Below, one piece after another: positions 56,526 through 64,000 of a stretch of DNA of 64,000 nucleotides. This DNA comes from Chloroflexota bacterium. GTDB taxonomy: Bacteria > Chloroflexota > Dehalococcoidia > Lucifugimonadales > UBA3495. The stretch lies in the NCBI GenBank assembly GCA_028873965.1, contig JAPPMU010000049.1:1-64000 (forward strand). Direction: 5' to 3'. Made by a program: the position numbers and the translations under genes. The stretch's first letter is position 1. Each line of letters begins with the position of its first letter. The notes under the pieces are model-generated. The model did not search any database. It was not told the origin of the DNA and worked only from the letters and a program-made list of their open reading frames with translations.

Positions 56526-59174
56526 TTACCCTGGCGGGCGCAGCGTGGGCGTCGTGAGGACGGAAAAGTTTCTGGTGTAGTTGTCCGGGTCGTTTGAGCT
56601 ATCCGGGTGCATGATGAAAGTCGGTATGACTTCATTCTCGCGGTAGTTGTCGCATGGTGTCTGCTCCGGGTGTGTGGAATCCGGGTCCAGGCAGACGTAT
56701 TCCCCACGGCTGTCCGTTTGCTTGACCACCGTGGCCTCGTAGCAGGTTCCCGGCTCCAGCGGAAGGAACGCGCCGGTGTTGGTGATGATCTTGACGAACT
56801 TCAGATCCCCGCCGTAAATGGTTGGCTCCCAAACGTCCCACGAAGCCAGGCGGAACTTGCGGGCCGACGTTTTGGCCCCCAGGTAGCAGCCTTGCACCAG
56901 CACGTGGGTTCCCGCTGACGCTCCGGTGATCTTAGGGTCTGCCGGGTGCTGGACGAGCCACTGCGTGGGCGTTCGCGTAGCGAGCGGCGCCGGTGTGGGA
57001 GTCGAGGGTGGAACGGCCGTGGGCGTAGCCGTAGGCGATGGCGTGTCGGTGGGCGCCGGCGTGGGAGTAGGCTCGGGCGTGGGTGTGGGCATCGGCGTAT
57101 CGGTGGGAACAGCGGCGGCTACTGCGGCGGGATAGGTGAACAGAACGTGATCCGATGGCTCCGAGTACACCGAATCGCACAGCGCATAGACCCGGTTCTG
57201 GAAAGTGCGCCCGTCGATGTCGCTGGAAAAGGGGCCGACAGCCTGATAGATTTCGCCAGCGCTCAGCGCGTCCCGAAGGCGCCAATCCGTGTGGGTCCCG
57301 TCGGCGAGCACTTCGCGTGATTCGGTCCGGTATCCGGTGACAGTCAAATCGCTGCTGGCCGGCGCGTCCCAGCTGTAGATGAGGTACCGGTCATTGGCGT
57401 TGAAGGCGCCGGCGCGGAAGTTGGCGGGCTGGCCGCATACCGGCTCGGCCGGCGGCGCTGCTGCCAATATCGGGGTCAGCGCGGGCGTATCGGTGGGGAC
57501 GACAACCGGAGCAATCCCACCGCCGGAGCCGGCATTGACCGTGTTGCCAGCCGCTGACGCAATCGCGCCGCCGTCGGCGCTGACGGCATTGGCCGCCTGC
57601 AAGCTCCTTCTAAAGCGCCAATCCTCCCATTCCCGGAAGACCGCTGAGCCCATGCCGACCAGGATGAAGAGGGCCAGCAGAGACACCCCGCCAATGGCCA
57701 TCCAGCGTTGCCTGGCATTGGGGCCGCGCAGCGACCCGAGCAGCCGTCCTCTGGCCGGAACCAGGAGGATGAACGCCGCGCCCAAGCCCAATCCCAGCCA
57801 CAACCACCACGGCCAGACCGATATGGCCGCACCGATCAATCCCAGCAGGAACCAGATGCCGACCAGCGACGCGACGCCAATCAGGATCCAGCGTGTTGTG
57901 GTGATGGGAGGCTGAAGCAGCCTGCGAACCGGAAGGTAGAAGAGCGCCCCCGCCAGCAGGATCAGCGCCAGCCACCAGAAAGGCCGGAACTGGTTGAAGA
58001 GCAGGAGGGGCAGCAATGCCCCGTAGCCGGCCACAGCCGGCACAAAATAGAGCCAGTCGTCGCCCCCTAAACCGGGAGATCTGTAATAGCGCCGCGGCGC
58101 TGGCGCCGGTTGCCCCGGTGTTGGCGTTGGCGCCGAGCCGGGCGCTGGTATTGGCGTTGGCGCCGGGCTGGGCGTTGGCGCCGGTGACCGCGATGGTGTT
58201 GGCGTTGGGTTGGGCGATGGTGAGGGAGCCGGCGCGGGGACGGTCGGCATTTCCAGCAGGGCTTCCACCCACTCTTCAGGCGTGGGCCGGGGATCGCCTT
58301 GGTGCGCCCTGTCAAAGCAGCGCAGGAACAGTTCCTTCTGCTTGTCGGTCAGGCCGTCCCAGGCTTCGTTGTACGGGTCGGGAGCGGTGACGCCCGAGGC
58401 GGCCGGCGGGAATAACCAGTTGCTGATCCGCTCGCGGGGCAGCGCGTAGTTGGGTTGGTTGGTGACGGTGTAGGGATGGTAGCCGGTCAGCAGGTGGAAG
58501 ATGACCACCGCCAGGCCGAAGCGGTCGTGGTTCTGGGTGCGGTCGGCGTAGTCTCCCTGGGCCTCCGGCGCCTGGAACTCGGGGCGGCCCATGTCATTGG
58601 AAAAGGTCCGGCCGGTGGCGCTATCGGTGAAACCGTAGGAGTCGCAGTCCACCATGGCGATGTCGTTCTGCCGGTTGACCTCGACGTTCTTCTCGTTGAC
58701 GTCGCCGATGACGTAGCCGGCGTCATGGACGGCGCGGAAGCCCAGGGCCAGGTTCCGCGCCATGCGCACCCGGTCGTCGATCTGTATCTCGCGGGCCTGG
58801 GCTGCTCCGGTGCCCTGCGCGGCCCGGCGGTTGTAGTATTCAACTATCGGCTCCCAGGATTCGCCGGGGTTGAGAGTGGGCATCGTATAGCCAACGATGA
58901 CGCCGCTCTCCCGGACTTCGTGCTGGGGCCAGGTGATGTGCCAGGTAACGCCCAGCTCAGGGGTAACCGGGTTGCGCACCAAGTACCGGATTTTGGCCTC
59001 AGCGTCCTGGGGCGTTTTGCCCGGATGCCAGATTTTCACCACTGCGGCGGGATCGCCGTCCACCAGGTGCACGGCGCCTTCGCCGCCCTCGCCCAGCTTG
59101 CGGCCCGGCACGACGGGGTTGCCGTTTTCATCCGCGAACCTGCGGCCGGCCAGGGGATTTGTTGAGGTAGTCAT
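56526..59174 (-). CDS. Eukaryotic-like protein kinase with multi-pass membrane region and C-terminal extracytoplasmic part
   Basis: 882 residues. Kinase domain at about 1-315: glycine loop KLGEGGEGAVHLV, catalytic lysine in AVVKIW (about 47), catalytic loop VIGDVNEKNVEV (about 155-165), and metal-binding VDCDSYGF in place of DFG. This wording is that of YegI-like kinases. A Pro/Ala/Thr/Ser stretch follows, then about five membrane helices (370-490), an FN3-like domain, a second Pro/Thr-rich linker, and a C-terminal beta domain with paired cysteines. It is the last gene of a cluster with PP2C, two vWA and TM2 genes. Substrates are unknown. ATG at 59174. Confidence 0.88.
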   Translation of the reverse strand: MTTSTNPLAGRRFADENGNPVVPGRKLGEGGEGAVHLVDGDPAAVVKIWHPGKTPQDAEAKIRYLVRNPVTPELGVTWHITWPQHEVRESGVIVGYTMPTLNPGESWEPIVEYYNRRAAQGTGAAQAREIQIDDRVRMARNLALGFRAVHDAGYVIGDVNEKNVEVNRQNDIAMVDCDSYGFTDSATGRTFSNDMGRPEFQAPEAQGDYADRTQNHDRFGLAVVIFHLLTGYHPYTVTNQPNYALPRERISNWLFPPAASGVTAPDPYNEAWDGLTDKQKELFLRCFDRAHQGDPRPTPEEWVEALLEMPTVPAPAPSPSPNPTPTPSRSPAPTPSPAPTPIPAPGSAPTPTPGQPAPAPRRYYRSPGLGGDDWLYFVPAVAGYGALLPLLLFNQFRPFWWLALILLAGALFYLPVRRLLQPPITTTRWILIGVASLVGIWFLLGLIGAAISVWPWWLWLGLGLGAAFILLVPARGRLLGSLRGPNARQRWMAIGGVSLLALFILVGMGSAVFREWEDWRFRRSLQAANAVSADGGAIASAAGNTVNAGSGGGIAPVVVPTDTPALTPILAAAPPAEPVCGQPANFRAGAFNANDRYLIYSWDAPASSDLTVTGYRTESREVLADGTHTDWRLRDALSAGEIYQAVGPFSSDIDGRTFQNRVYALCDSVYSEPSDHVLFTYPAAVAAAVPTDTPMPTPTPEPTPTPAPTDTPSPTATPTAVPPSTPTPAPLATRTPTQWLVQHPADPKITGASAGTHVLVQGCYLGAKTSARKFRLASWDVWEPTIYGGDLKFVKIITNTGAFLPLEPGTCYEATVVKQTDSRGEYVCLDPDSTHPEQTPCDNYRENEVIPTFIMHPDSSNDPDNYTRNFSVLTTPTLRPPG

Positions 59175-59211
59175 GGGATGCGATGTTCGGCGGGCTTACG
59201 CCGCCGGCAGC

Positions 59212-59922
59212 CTACCGGCCCTCGCGCAGCCGGCGGAGTTCGGCTTCGAGTTCCGATACCCGGGCCTCGGCGGTTTCAGCCCGGGCCGTTTGCGATTCGA
59301 AGGTTGGTATGTGCTCCCCCGTGGCCGGGTCGTGCAAGCCCAGAACGCCGGCCTCAGCCCGCAGGTTCAAACCCAGCGCCGGACTGTGCCCCTGAAATGC
59401 CCCCGGGCTGATTTCGTCCACTGGTATGGGTTCGTGGCGATCCTCCGCCAACCGATAGCCCCGCAGCGTGAACCCGTAAAACTCCCCTTGGCTGTCGAAC
59501 AGCCAGTACTCGCCTACCCGCAGGCCCTCGCAGTAATCCTTCTTCTCGTTCAAGTCCGTCCGCGCCGTGTACCTCGAACCCACTTCCAGGATGAAGTCCG
59601 GCGGCTTGCCCATTTCGTCAATGACGTACCCATTGCGCTCCTCGTAGGCCGCCGGGTCCACGTGGAAGGCCACCAGCAGGTCGGGGTAGTGGCTGCCGGC
59701 CAGGCTGCGGGTGGGGCGGACGACCACGTAGCGCTCTCCGGTCACCAGGGTGGTGTCGGGATGGCCCAGGTATTGGGCCAGGTGATGGACGATGCCGGTG
59801 GCGGACAGGTGCTTGAAGCTGGTCATGTCGTCGGGATGGCGCTCCGGGATGTCGGGGAGACGGAAAGGCGCCGCCGGGCCGGCGGATTCCGTCGGCGGGT
59901 TGACGGGTCGCGCAGTGGTCAT
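59212..59922 (-). CDS. Uma2 family (DUF820) PD-(D/E)XK nuclease-like protein, copy 2
   Basis: 236 residues. PPDFILEVGSRYTARTDLNEKKDYCEGLRVGEYWLFD matches the Uma2 D-ExV-K-Y-VxEYW frame; the C-terminal 40 residues are a coiled coil as in the copy at 12991, and the linking region (PALGLNLRAEAGVLGLHDPATGE) is also alike. GGAGG precedes the ATG at 59922. Located within the kinase/phosphatase cluster, its presence may be functional or incidental. Confidence 0.88.
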   Translation of the reverse strand: MTTARPVNPPTESAGPAAPFRLPDIPERHPDDMTSFKHLSATGIVHHLAQYLGHPDTTLVTGERYVVVRPTRSLAGSHYPDLLVAFHVDPAAYEERNGYVIDEMGKPPDFILEVGSRYTARTDLNEKKDYCEGLRVGEYWLFDSQGEFYGFTLRGYRLAEDRHEPIPVDEISPGAFQGHSPALGLNLRAEAGVLGLHDPATGEHIPTFESQTARAETAEARVSELEAELRRLREGR

Positions 59923-60029
59923 GGTGAACCTCCACGGGCAGGGCGGGCGTGGCCAGGCGCAGCGTGGCAGTGGCGCCGGTGAAGCGATCATATCACTGCA
60001 GCCGGCAAGGGTATTGGATCCGACAGTCA

Positions 60030-60716
60030 TCAGAACCACGGCCTCCGGTTGACTACATATTCATTCTGAAACGCGCTGTCGCTCTTTCTGAAGTAGAGGA
60101 TGCCTTCAGTCACGCCAATCGCGATGGAGGCCACGAACGCAATGATACCGATGAAGGTGAATACCACGTAATACAGAAAGATGATGAGCGCCACAACAGC
60201 CAGGGTCAGGAGTATGCCCAGTACCAATACGATGCACCCCGGTGAAAAACAGCCGCCATTGTCATCGTCATCATTGTCGTCCCTCCTGCCGCGTCGTCCC
60301 CGCCCGCCGCACCTCCGCCAGCGCTGGTAGCGACGCCAATCCCGCTCCTCTTCCTCCCTCTCCATCATATTCGCCCCAAACCCGACCACGCGAAACGTGT
60401 GCCGGATCAGCCGCCAGGGCCAGAGCAGCAACCGGCCCGGGTTGAGGATCTCGGCCGTGGTGTGGCCAAAATGAACCCGGCGGACGTAGAAGTAGCCGAT
60501 CAGGATGGCCGTCCAGGCCACGATGTTGATGGCGACAAGATTGCTGGCGCTCGCGAAGAATGGGGCCAGCAGCGCCAGCAGCCCCACGCCGGTCAGCGCG
60601 GCGTGAATGGCTCCCACATTCCGGTGGCCGAGATAGAATTTGTGGATCCCGGCCCAGCCCAGAAAAATAGCCAGCAATGCGGTGGTGGTTCTGCTTTTGG
60701 GTCCTGATGAGAACAT
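60030..60716 (-). CDS. TM2-domain membrane protein
   Basis: 228 residues. The TM2 signature is at residues 14-38 (LLAIFLGWAGIHKFYLGHRNVGAIHA), with a second helix pair, a highly charged cytoplasmic loop (REEEERDWRRYQRW then RGRRGRRDDNDDDD), a CFSPGCIVLVLG helix and a final membrane pair. TM2 proteins often sit beside signalling or stress clusters. Here it lies between vWA and Uma2 genes. ATG at 60716. Function not known. Confidence 0.82.
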   Translation of the reverse strand: MFSSGPKSRTTTALLAIFLGWAGIHKFYLGHRNVGAIHAALTGVGLLALLAPFFASASNLVAINIVAWTAILIGYFYVRRVHFGHTTAEILNPGRLLLWPWRLIRHTFRVVGFGANMMEREEEERDWRRYQRWRRCGGRGRRGRRDDNDDDDNGGCFSPGCIVLVLGILLTLAVVALIIFLYYVVFTFIGIIAFVASIAIGVTEGILYFRKSDSAFQNEYVVNRRPWF

Positions 60717-60780
60717 GATCAGCGGACTTTCCGCCCTGGGGCAGGATGCTTTCGCTTGGCGCGGGCACCTTGCCGGTTTC

Positions 60781-61476
60781 CTAGAAATCCAGGTAGTCGG
60801 GCTCCGGCAAGCGGAGGCTGTCGCCGGGCTGCGACTGGGACACGGCGGCCACGGAGCGGGAAAGCCACTGGATGGAGCCGTCCAGCTGCTCCATGTTGGT
60901 CAGCTCCACCGGCTGCCGGGGGGCCAGCTTGGCCAGTTCCGACATATCGGCCGGCAGGTCCGGCGTGCCGATGCCGAAACAGAAGAACGCGACGCTGCGG
61001 TTCTGCTCCATCTCGGACACCCGGGCCGCAGCTCGGGACAAAGCGCCGGCATCATCGTGTTCCGGGTAGCCGTCGGTGAGAAAGTAGGCCAGGCTGCGGT
61101 AGTAGGCGATGCCGCCGTCCCGGTAGCTCTGCTTGCGGGCCTCGGTGATGTCCAGCGCCAGGTTGACGGCCTTGGAGTAGTTGGTGCCGCCCTTGACCGC
61201 GAGAACCGGCGGCTCGAAATCCGTGCCGTTGGTGAAGTCCACGACCACCCGGGCCTCGTGGTCGAACTCAATCACCGCCACGTCGGCCCGCAGGGCGGTT
61301 ACGGAGTCTTCCTGGATGATGTCGCGGAACTTGGTCAGGGCCTGGTTCACAGTCTGAATTTTCAGGCCGCCCATGGAGCCGGAAACGTCCAGGATCAGCA
61401 CGATGGAACACCGCGCTTCCGGGTTATCGGCAAATTCCGCCTGGTCGTACACGCCTACCGAGTCTTGCATCGTCAT
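60781..61476 (-). CDS. von Willebrand factor A (TerY-like) protein, copy 2
   Basis: 231 residues. The MIDAS motif LDVSGSMGG is at about residue 30, with the second-strand KGGTNYSKAVNLAL and FLTDGYPEHDDAG. It binds a divalent metal and probably peptides of a partner. It is 12 bases downstream of the other vWA gene, to which it is closely related (opening YDQAEFADNPEARCSIVLILD in common), so they arose by tandem duplication. ATG at 61476. Confidence 0.88.
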   Translation of the reverse strand: MTMQDSVGVYDQAEFADNPEARCSIVLILDVSGSMGGLKIQTVNQALTKFRDIIQEDSVTALRADVAVIEFDHEARVVVDFTNGTDFEPPVLAVKGGTNYSKAVNLALDITEARKQSYRDGGIAYYRSLAYFLTDGYPEHDDAGALSRAAARVSEMEQNRSVAFFCFGIGTPDLPADMSELAKLAPRQPVELTNMEQLDGSIQWLSRSVAAVSQSQPGDSLRLPEPDYLDF

Positions 61477-61488
61477 CGCTACTCCTCC

Positions 61489-62382
61489 TTAGAAATTCAG
61501 GTAATCGGGCTGGGGCAGGCGGATGCTGTCTCCCGGCTGGGATTGGGACACGGCGGCCACCGAACGGGACAGCCACTGGATGGAGCCGTCCAGCTGTGCC
61601 ATGTTGGTCAGTTCCAGCGGCGGACGGGGCGCCAGCCTGGAAAGCTCCCCAACCCCGGTTCGCATGACCCCGGCATTGACGCACCGTTCCACCAGCTCCG
61701 GCACGTTAGTGCCAGCCAGTTCGGCAACCCGGGCCAGATTGAGACCGGTCCCGCCTTCGCTGCCGTCGCCAAGGGCGCCCGCCGCAGTGAGCTCTTCATA
61801 GCTGACGCCGATCAGTTTGAAGAACGCTTCAACTTTATCGCCATCTACCTGCCATTCGGGGATGCCGCTATCGTCGCTGATTATGAAGGAGAAGAATGCG
61901 ACCCCGCGGTTTTCCTCCACCTGCGCCAAGCGTCGGGCCGTTCCTTCCAGGTCTGCGGGCGAGTCGGCGGGTATGCCGTCGGTGAGGAAATAGGCCAGAC
62001 TGCGGTAGTACGCAATGCCGCCCTCCCGGTAGCTCTGCTTGCGGGCCTCGATGAGGTCCAGCGCCAGGTTGACCGCATTGGAGTAGTTGGTGCCGCCGGA
62101 AACCTCGAGCGCCGGAGCCTCAAAGTCGGTGCCGTTGGTGAAATCCCGAACAACCCGGGCTTCATGGTCGAACGCAATGACAGCCACGTCGGCCCGCAGC
62201 GCGGTAACCGAATCTTCCCGGATGATGTCGCGGAACTTGACCAGGGCCCGGTTCACGGTGTCAATCTTGGCGCCAGCCATGGAGCCGGAGACGTCCAGGA
62301 TCAGCACGATGGAACACCGCGCTTCCGGGTTGTCGGCGAACTCCATCTGGTCGTACACGCCTATCGTGTCCCGGATGCTCAT
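61489..62382 (-). CDS. von Willebrand factor A (TerY-like) protein, copy 1
   Basis: 297 residues, MIDAS LDVSGSMAG. Compared with copy 2 it carries about 65 extra residues before the shared C-terminus (VDGDKVEAFFKLIGVSYEELTAAG, then NVPELVERCVNAGV). The C-terminal MAQLDGSIQWLSRSVAAVSQSQPGDSIRLPQPDYLNF is nearly identical to copy 2. The ATG overlaps the PP2C stop by four bases, tying the two together. TerY-like vWA proteins partner with kinases and PP2C phosphatases. Confidence 0.88.
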   Translation of the reverse strand: MSIRDTIGVYDQMEFADNPEARCSIVLILDVSGSMAGAKIDTVNRALVKFRDIIREDSVTALRADVAVIAFDHEARVVRDFTNGTDFEAPALEVSGGTNYSNAVNLALDLIEARKQSYREGGIAYYRSLAYFLTDGIPADSPADLEGTARRLAQVEENRGVAFFSFIISDDSGIPEWQVDGDKVEAFFKLIGVSYEELTAAGALGDGSEGGTGLNLARVAELAGTNVPELVERCVNAGVMRTGVGELSRLAPRPPLELTNMAQLDGSIQWLSRSVAAVSQSQPGDSIRLPQPDYLNF

Positions 62383-63194
62383 TGCCGGCCCTCCTCTGCC
62401 TTTTGGGGGTTTCGGGCGGCGATGGCGATGGTGACGTCGTCGCCGGTGCGGGACTGCACGCGCTCGCCGCTGATGAAGGCGTGCAGCCTTGCGGGCACGG
62501 CTTCCGGCTCGTCGGTATGGGCCAGGTCATGGAGGATGGGATTCCAGAAACCTGGGAACGCCTCGCGCTCCGGCATCTTCAGGGCCAGGTTTTGCAGGCC
62601 GTCGGTAATCAGGGCCAGGGCGTCGTAATCGTGGCCGGAGGCGTGGCCCACGGAGGCTATCTCATGGGGCCGGCTGCGCGACGTGATGAAGGTCGTTTCG
62701 TTGGCATACTCGCCGGTGTGAGCCTGGCACAAAGTCATTGCGTCGCCGCCACCGATGTTGAAGGCGATCACCGCCCCGTCGCCGACCTGCGCCGCCGTCA
62801 TCAGAGAGTCGCTGGCGAAGGCGACGATGAGGGTGGACGCCAGTTCGCGGGCCGGAGCGTTATGCCGCCGGCCGTAGCGCTCCACCTCGATTTTGGCGCG
62901 CTCGATTGCGTAGCGGACCAACGACGCGGCCATGACCTCGCTGAAAGCCGCCGCCGGCCGCCTGTTGATCCCTTCCGCGACCGACGCAACCGCGGCATCG
63001 ACTGCGACTCTGGAACCCTCGTCGGAGCGCGGGGCCGATCCGGCCCCGTCCGCGACGGCAATTACGGCGGCCGCCCCGTGGCCGATCTCGACCACCCGGT
63101 GGGCCACCGCGTCCTGGTTGGGGGTATCGTCTCTGAGGTGGGAAGCTCCTGCGGCGGTGGCCGCTGCGACGCGCCAGTGTTGTTTGCCGGACAT
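62379..63194 (-). CDS. PP2C-type protein phosphatase
   Basis: 271 residues of the PP2C_2 (YegK-like) family. Metal-binding motifs are AVADGAGSAPRSDEGS (about 45), QVGDGAVIAFN and ALITDGLQNLAL. It dephosphorylates Ser/Thr residues, presumably those set by the kinase at 56526. It is the first gene of the minus-strand cluster; the next vWA gene overlaps it (ATGA, 62379-62382). ATG at 63194. Confidence 0.9.
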   Translation of the reverse strand: MSGKQHWRVAAATAAGASHLRDDTPNQDAVAHRVVEIGHGAAAVIAVADGAGSAPRSDEGSRVAVDAAVASVAEGINRRPAAAFSEVMAASLVRYAIERAKIEVERYGRRHNAPARELASTLIVAFASDSLMTAAQVGDGAVIAFNIGGGDAMTLCQAHTGEYANETTFITSRSRPHEIASVGHASGHDYDALALITDGLQNLALKMPEREAFPGFWNPILHDLAHTDEPEAVPARLHAFISGERVQSRTGDDVTIAIAARNPQKAEEGRQ

Positions 63195-63300
63195 CTTACC
63201 TCCCGGCTGAGAATAGTTTTGCGCGTTTACGTGCTCCCACTCACAGTATATGCCCGGTGTCCATAGACTATAGGATGTGTAATACCGGCAGAGGATCGCG

Positions 63301-63621
63301 TCAGCCGGAAACCGGCGCCGCCCGATCTCGTGGCGTGAGTGCTTGCCGGACGCTCTCCAGGCTCACCTCTGGCGCGATGGCGATGGTCTCCTCCACGCCG
63401 CCGGTGGTGGTGATGGTAACCGAGCGGCCTCCGTCCTCAGTATCGCTGAACTCAACGCCGGCAATCTCCGCCACTCCCTTGGAGCGGGCGATGCAGTCCA
63501 GCAGAGCGCCGAATACCTTTGGGTCGTAATCTTCCAAGGATATTTTGAAGAAGAGGGCAGCGTCTTCGCCGGTTTCTATCACTTCCGCGGGGTCCCACGG
63601 GCGGAATTTGGCCTTCGCCAT
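63301..63621 (-). CDS. HigA-like antitoxin with a divergent C-terminal half
   Basis: 106 residues. The N-terminal half FRPWDPAEVIETGEDAALFFKISLED then ALLDCIARSKGVAEIAG follows the addiction-module antidote pattern (RPWDAAxxLxTxED, LGDIARAKGM), but instead of the usual helix-turn-helix a beta-type segment (VEFSDTEDGGRSVTITTTGG) follows. It could be a hybrid or a shifted frame. It lies 16 bases downstream of a broken HigB-like toxin gene, in the usual toxin-first order. Confidence 0.6.
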   Translation of the reverse strand: MAKAKFRPWDPAEVIETGEDAALFFKISLEDYDPKVFGALLDCIARSKGVAEIAGVEFSDTEDGGRSVTITTTGGVEETIAIAPEVSLESVRQALTPRDRAAPVSG

Positions 63622-63636
63622 CTTTGCCTCCTCGAA

Positions 63637-63923
63637 TTATATTTCGCGCGCTAGGCGTCGGGCTGCGGCAATGTCTTGGGATTGAGTGTCTTTGTCGCCC
63701 CCGGCCAACAGGATGATCAACCGCTGACCGCGCTGCACATAGTACACTCGATAGCCCGGCCCGCAGTTGATACGCAGTTCCGATATGCCTCCGCCAACCG
63801 GCGCGACGTCGCCCGGATTGCCTCCTGCCAGCCGCAAAATCCGGTTGGAGATCGAGACTGCGCTTCTCGGTCACGCAACCGGCTGAGCCATCGCGTGTAT
63901 GTATCGGAAGCGATGATTTCCAT
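63637..63923 (-). pseudogene. Frameshifted HigB/RelE-type toxin gene
   Basis: One frame starts MEIIASDTYTRWLSRLRDREAQSR from ATG 63923; the remainder LRLAGGNPGDVAPVGGGISELRINCGPGYRVYYVQRG ... LAGGDKDTQSQDIAAA is in another frame. Joined, they give a complete RelE/HigB toxin (GNPGD, ELRIxxGPGYRVYxxxRG, LLxGGDK). The shift lies around 63845-63855 and equals one missing base. It is read-through-incompatible and probably inactive, or a sequence error. Confidence 0.75.
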
Positions 63924-63944
63924 TGCAGCAGTTGATTGGCCCCA

Positions 63945-64000
63945 TCACAGCACGTGGTACAGCAGCAGGTGGTCCCGCAGCACGTCGGCGGCGAAGTCGT
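63945..64000 (-). CDS. C-terminal end of a gene cut by the window edge
   Basis: On the minus strand the last 18 codons read DFAADVLRDHLLLYHVL followed by TGA. Too short to assign. Its start lies beyond the window. Confidence 0.4.
   Translation of the reverse strand, partial: DFAADVLRDHLLLYHVL

Overview
The window reads as one contiguous stretch of a high-G+C, free-living bacterial chromosome using the standard genetic code. Single-copy housekeeping genes (rplS, priA, ispD, ispF, cysS, secA, glyA, a short bL25 gene, tRNA-Lys and tRNA-Leu) are interleaved with many small accessory modules and dispersed repeats. The mix of Uma2-type nucleases, a PaREP1-like protein, large fibronectin-type-III surface proteins, a kinase/PP2C/vWA cluster and DUF3800 fits a Chloroflexota genome of the Dehalococcoidia/SAR202 kind. 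This placement is inferred from gene content only; no marker was compared.

Layout: 0.5-2.2 kb, a retropepsin-like protein, an MNT-HEPN fusion and two tRNAs. 2.2-6.2 kb, an alkyltransferase-like protein, a monooxygenase, a hydrolase, the first of four related coiled-coil membrane proteins, and an NHL beta-propeller protein. 6.2-8.5 kb, two Panacea-type toxin-antitoxin loci, the first inserted so that the 3' end of the NHL gene is duplicated. 8.6-13.7 kb, rplS, priA, a LON-domain gene and a Uma2 gene. 13.7-17.5 kb, two genes read through an in-frame UGA at a family cysteine position (a BtuF-like metal receptor and an OsmC-like protein), each with a SECIS-like hairpin just after the UGA, flanking a cation/proton antiporter. 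17.8-27.4 kb, isoprenoid and cysteinyl-tRNA genes, a flavin oxidase, a hydroxyacid dehydrogenase, bL25 and DUF3800. 27.5-35.6 kb, a degenerate IrrE-like two-gene operon, secA, a YHS protein and a copper P-type ATPase. 36-43.6 kb, a Na/phosphate transporter, a type II restriction-modification pair and a prophage remnant (portal, terminase, zinc ribbon). 44-54.9 kb, a cell-surface operon (three large secreted proteins, a collagen-like protein, a further anchored protein) interrupted by a BrnT/BrnA module. 55-64 kb, glyA, the kinase/phosphatase/vWA cluster and a decayed HigBA-like pair.

The most notable signals are the two candidate selenoproteins, one of whose hairpins carries an AGGUC apical loop like that of the classical E. 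coli formate-dehydrogenase SECIS. Next are a miniature transposable element with 12-bp ends and a clear 8-bp target duplication in three copies, a four-member membrane coiled-coil family ending in an NHxH-type motif, identical hairpin-embedded ribosome-binding sites before the three surface genes, and two toxin-antitoxin insertions that each duplicate the 3' end or terminator of the gene before them. Three toxin genes (Panacea partner, BrnT, HigB) look frameshifted while their antitoxins stay open.

No tool was run. All family calls come from motifs and gene order read in the sequence.
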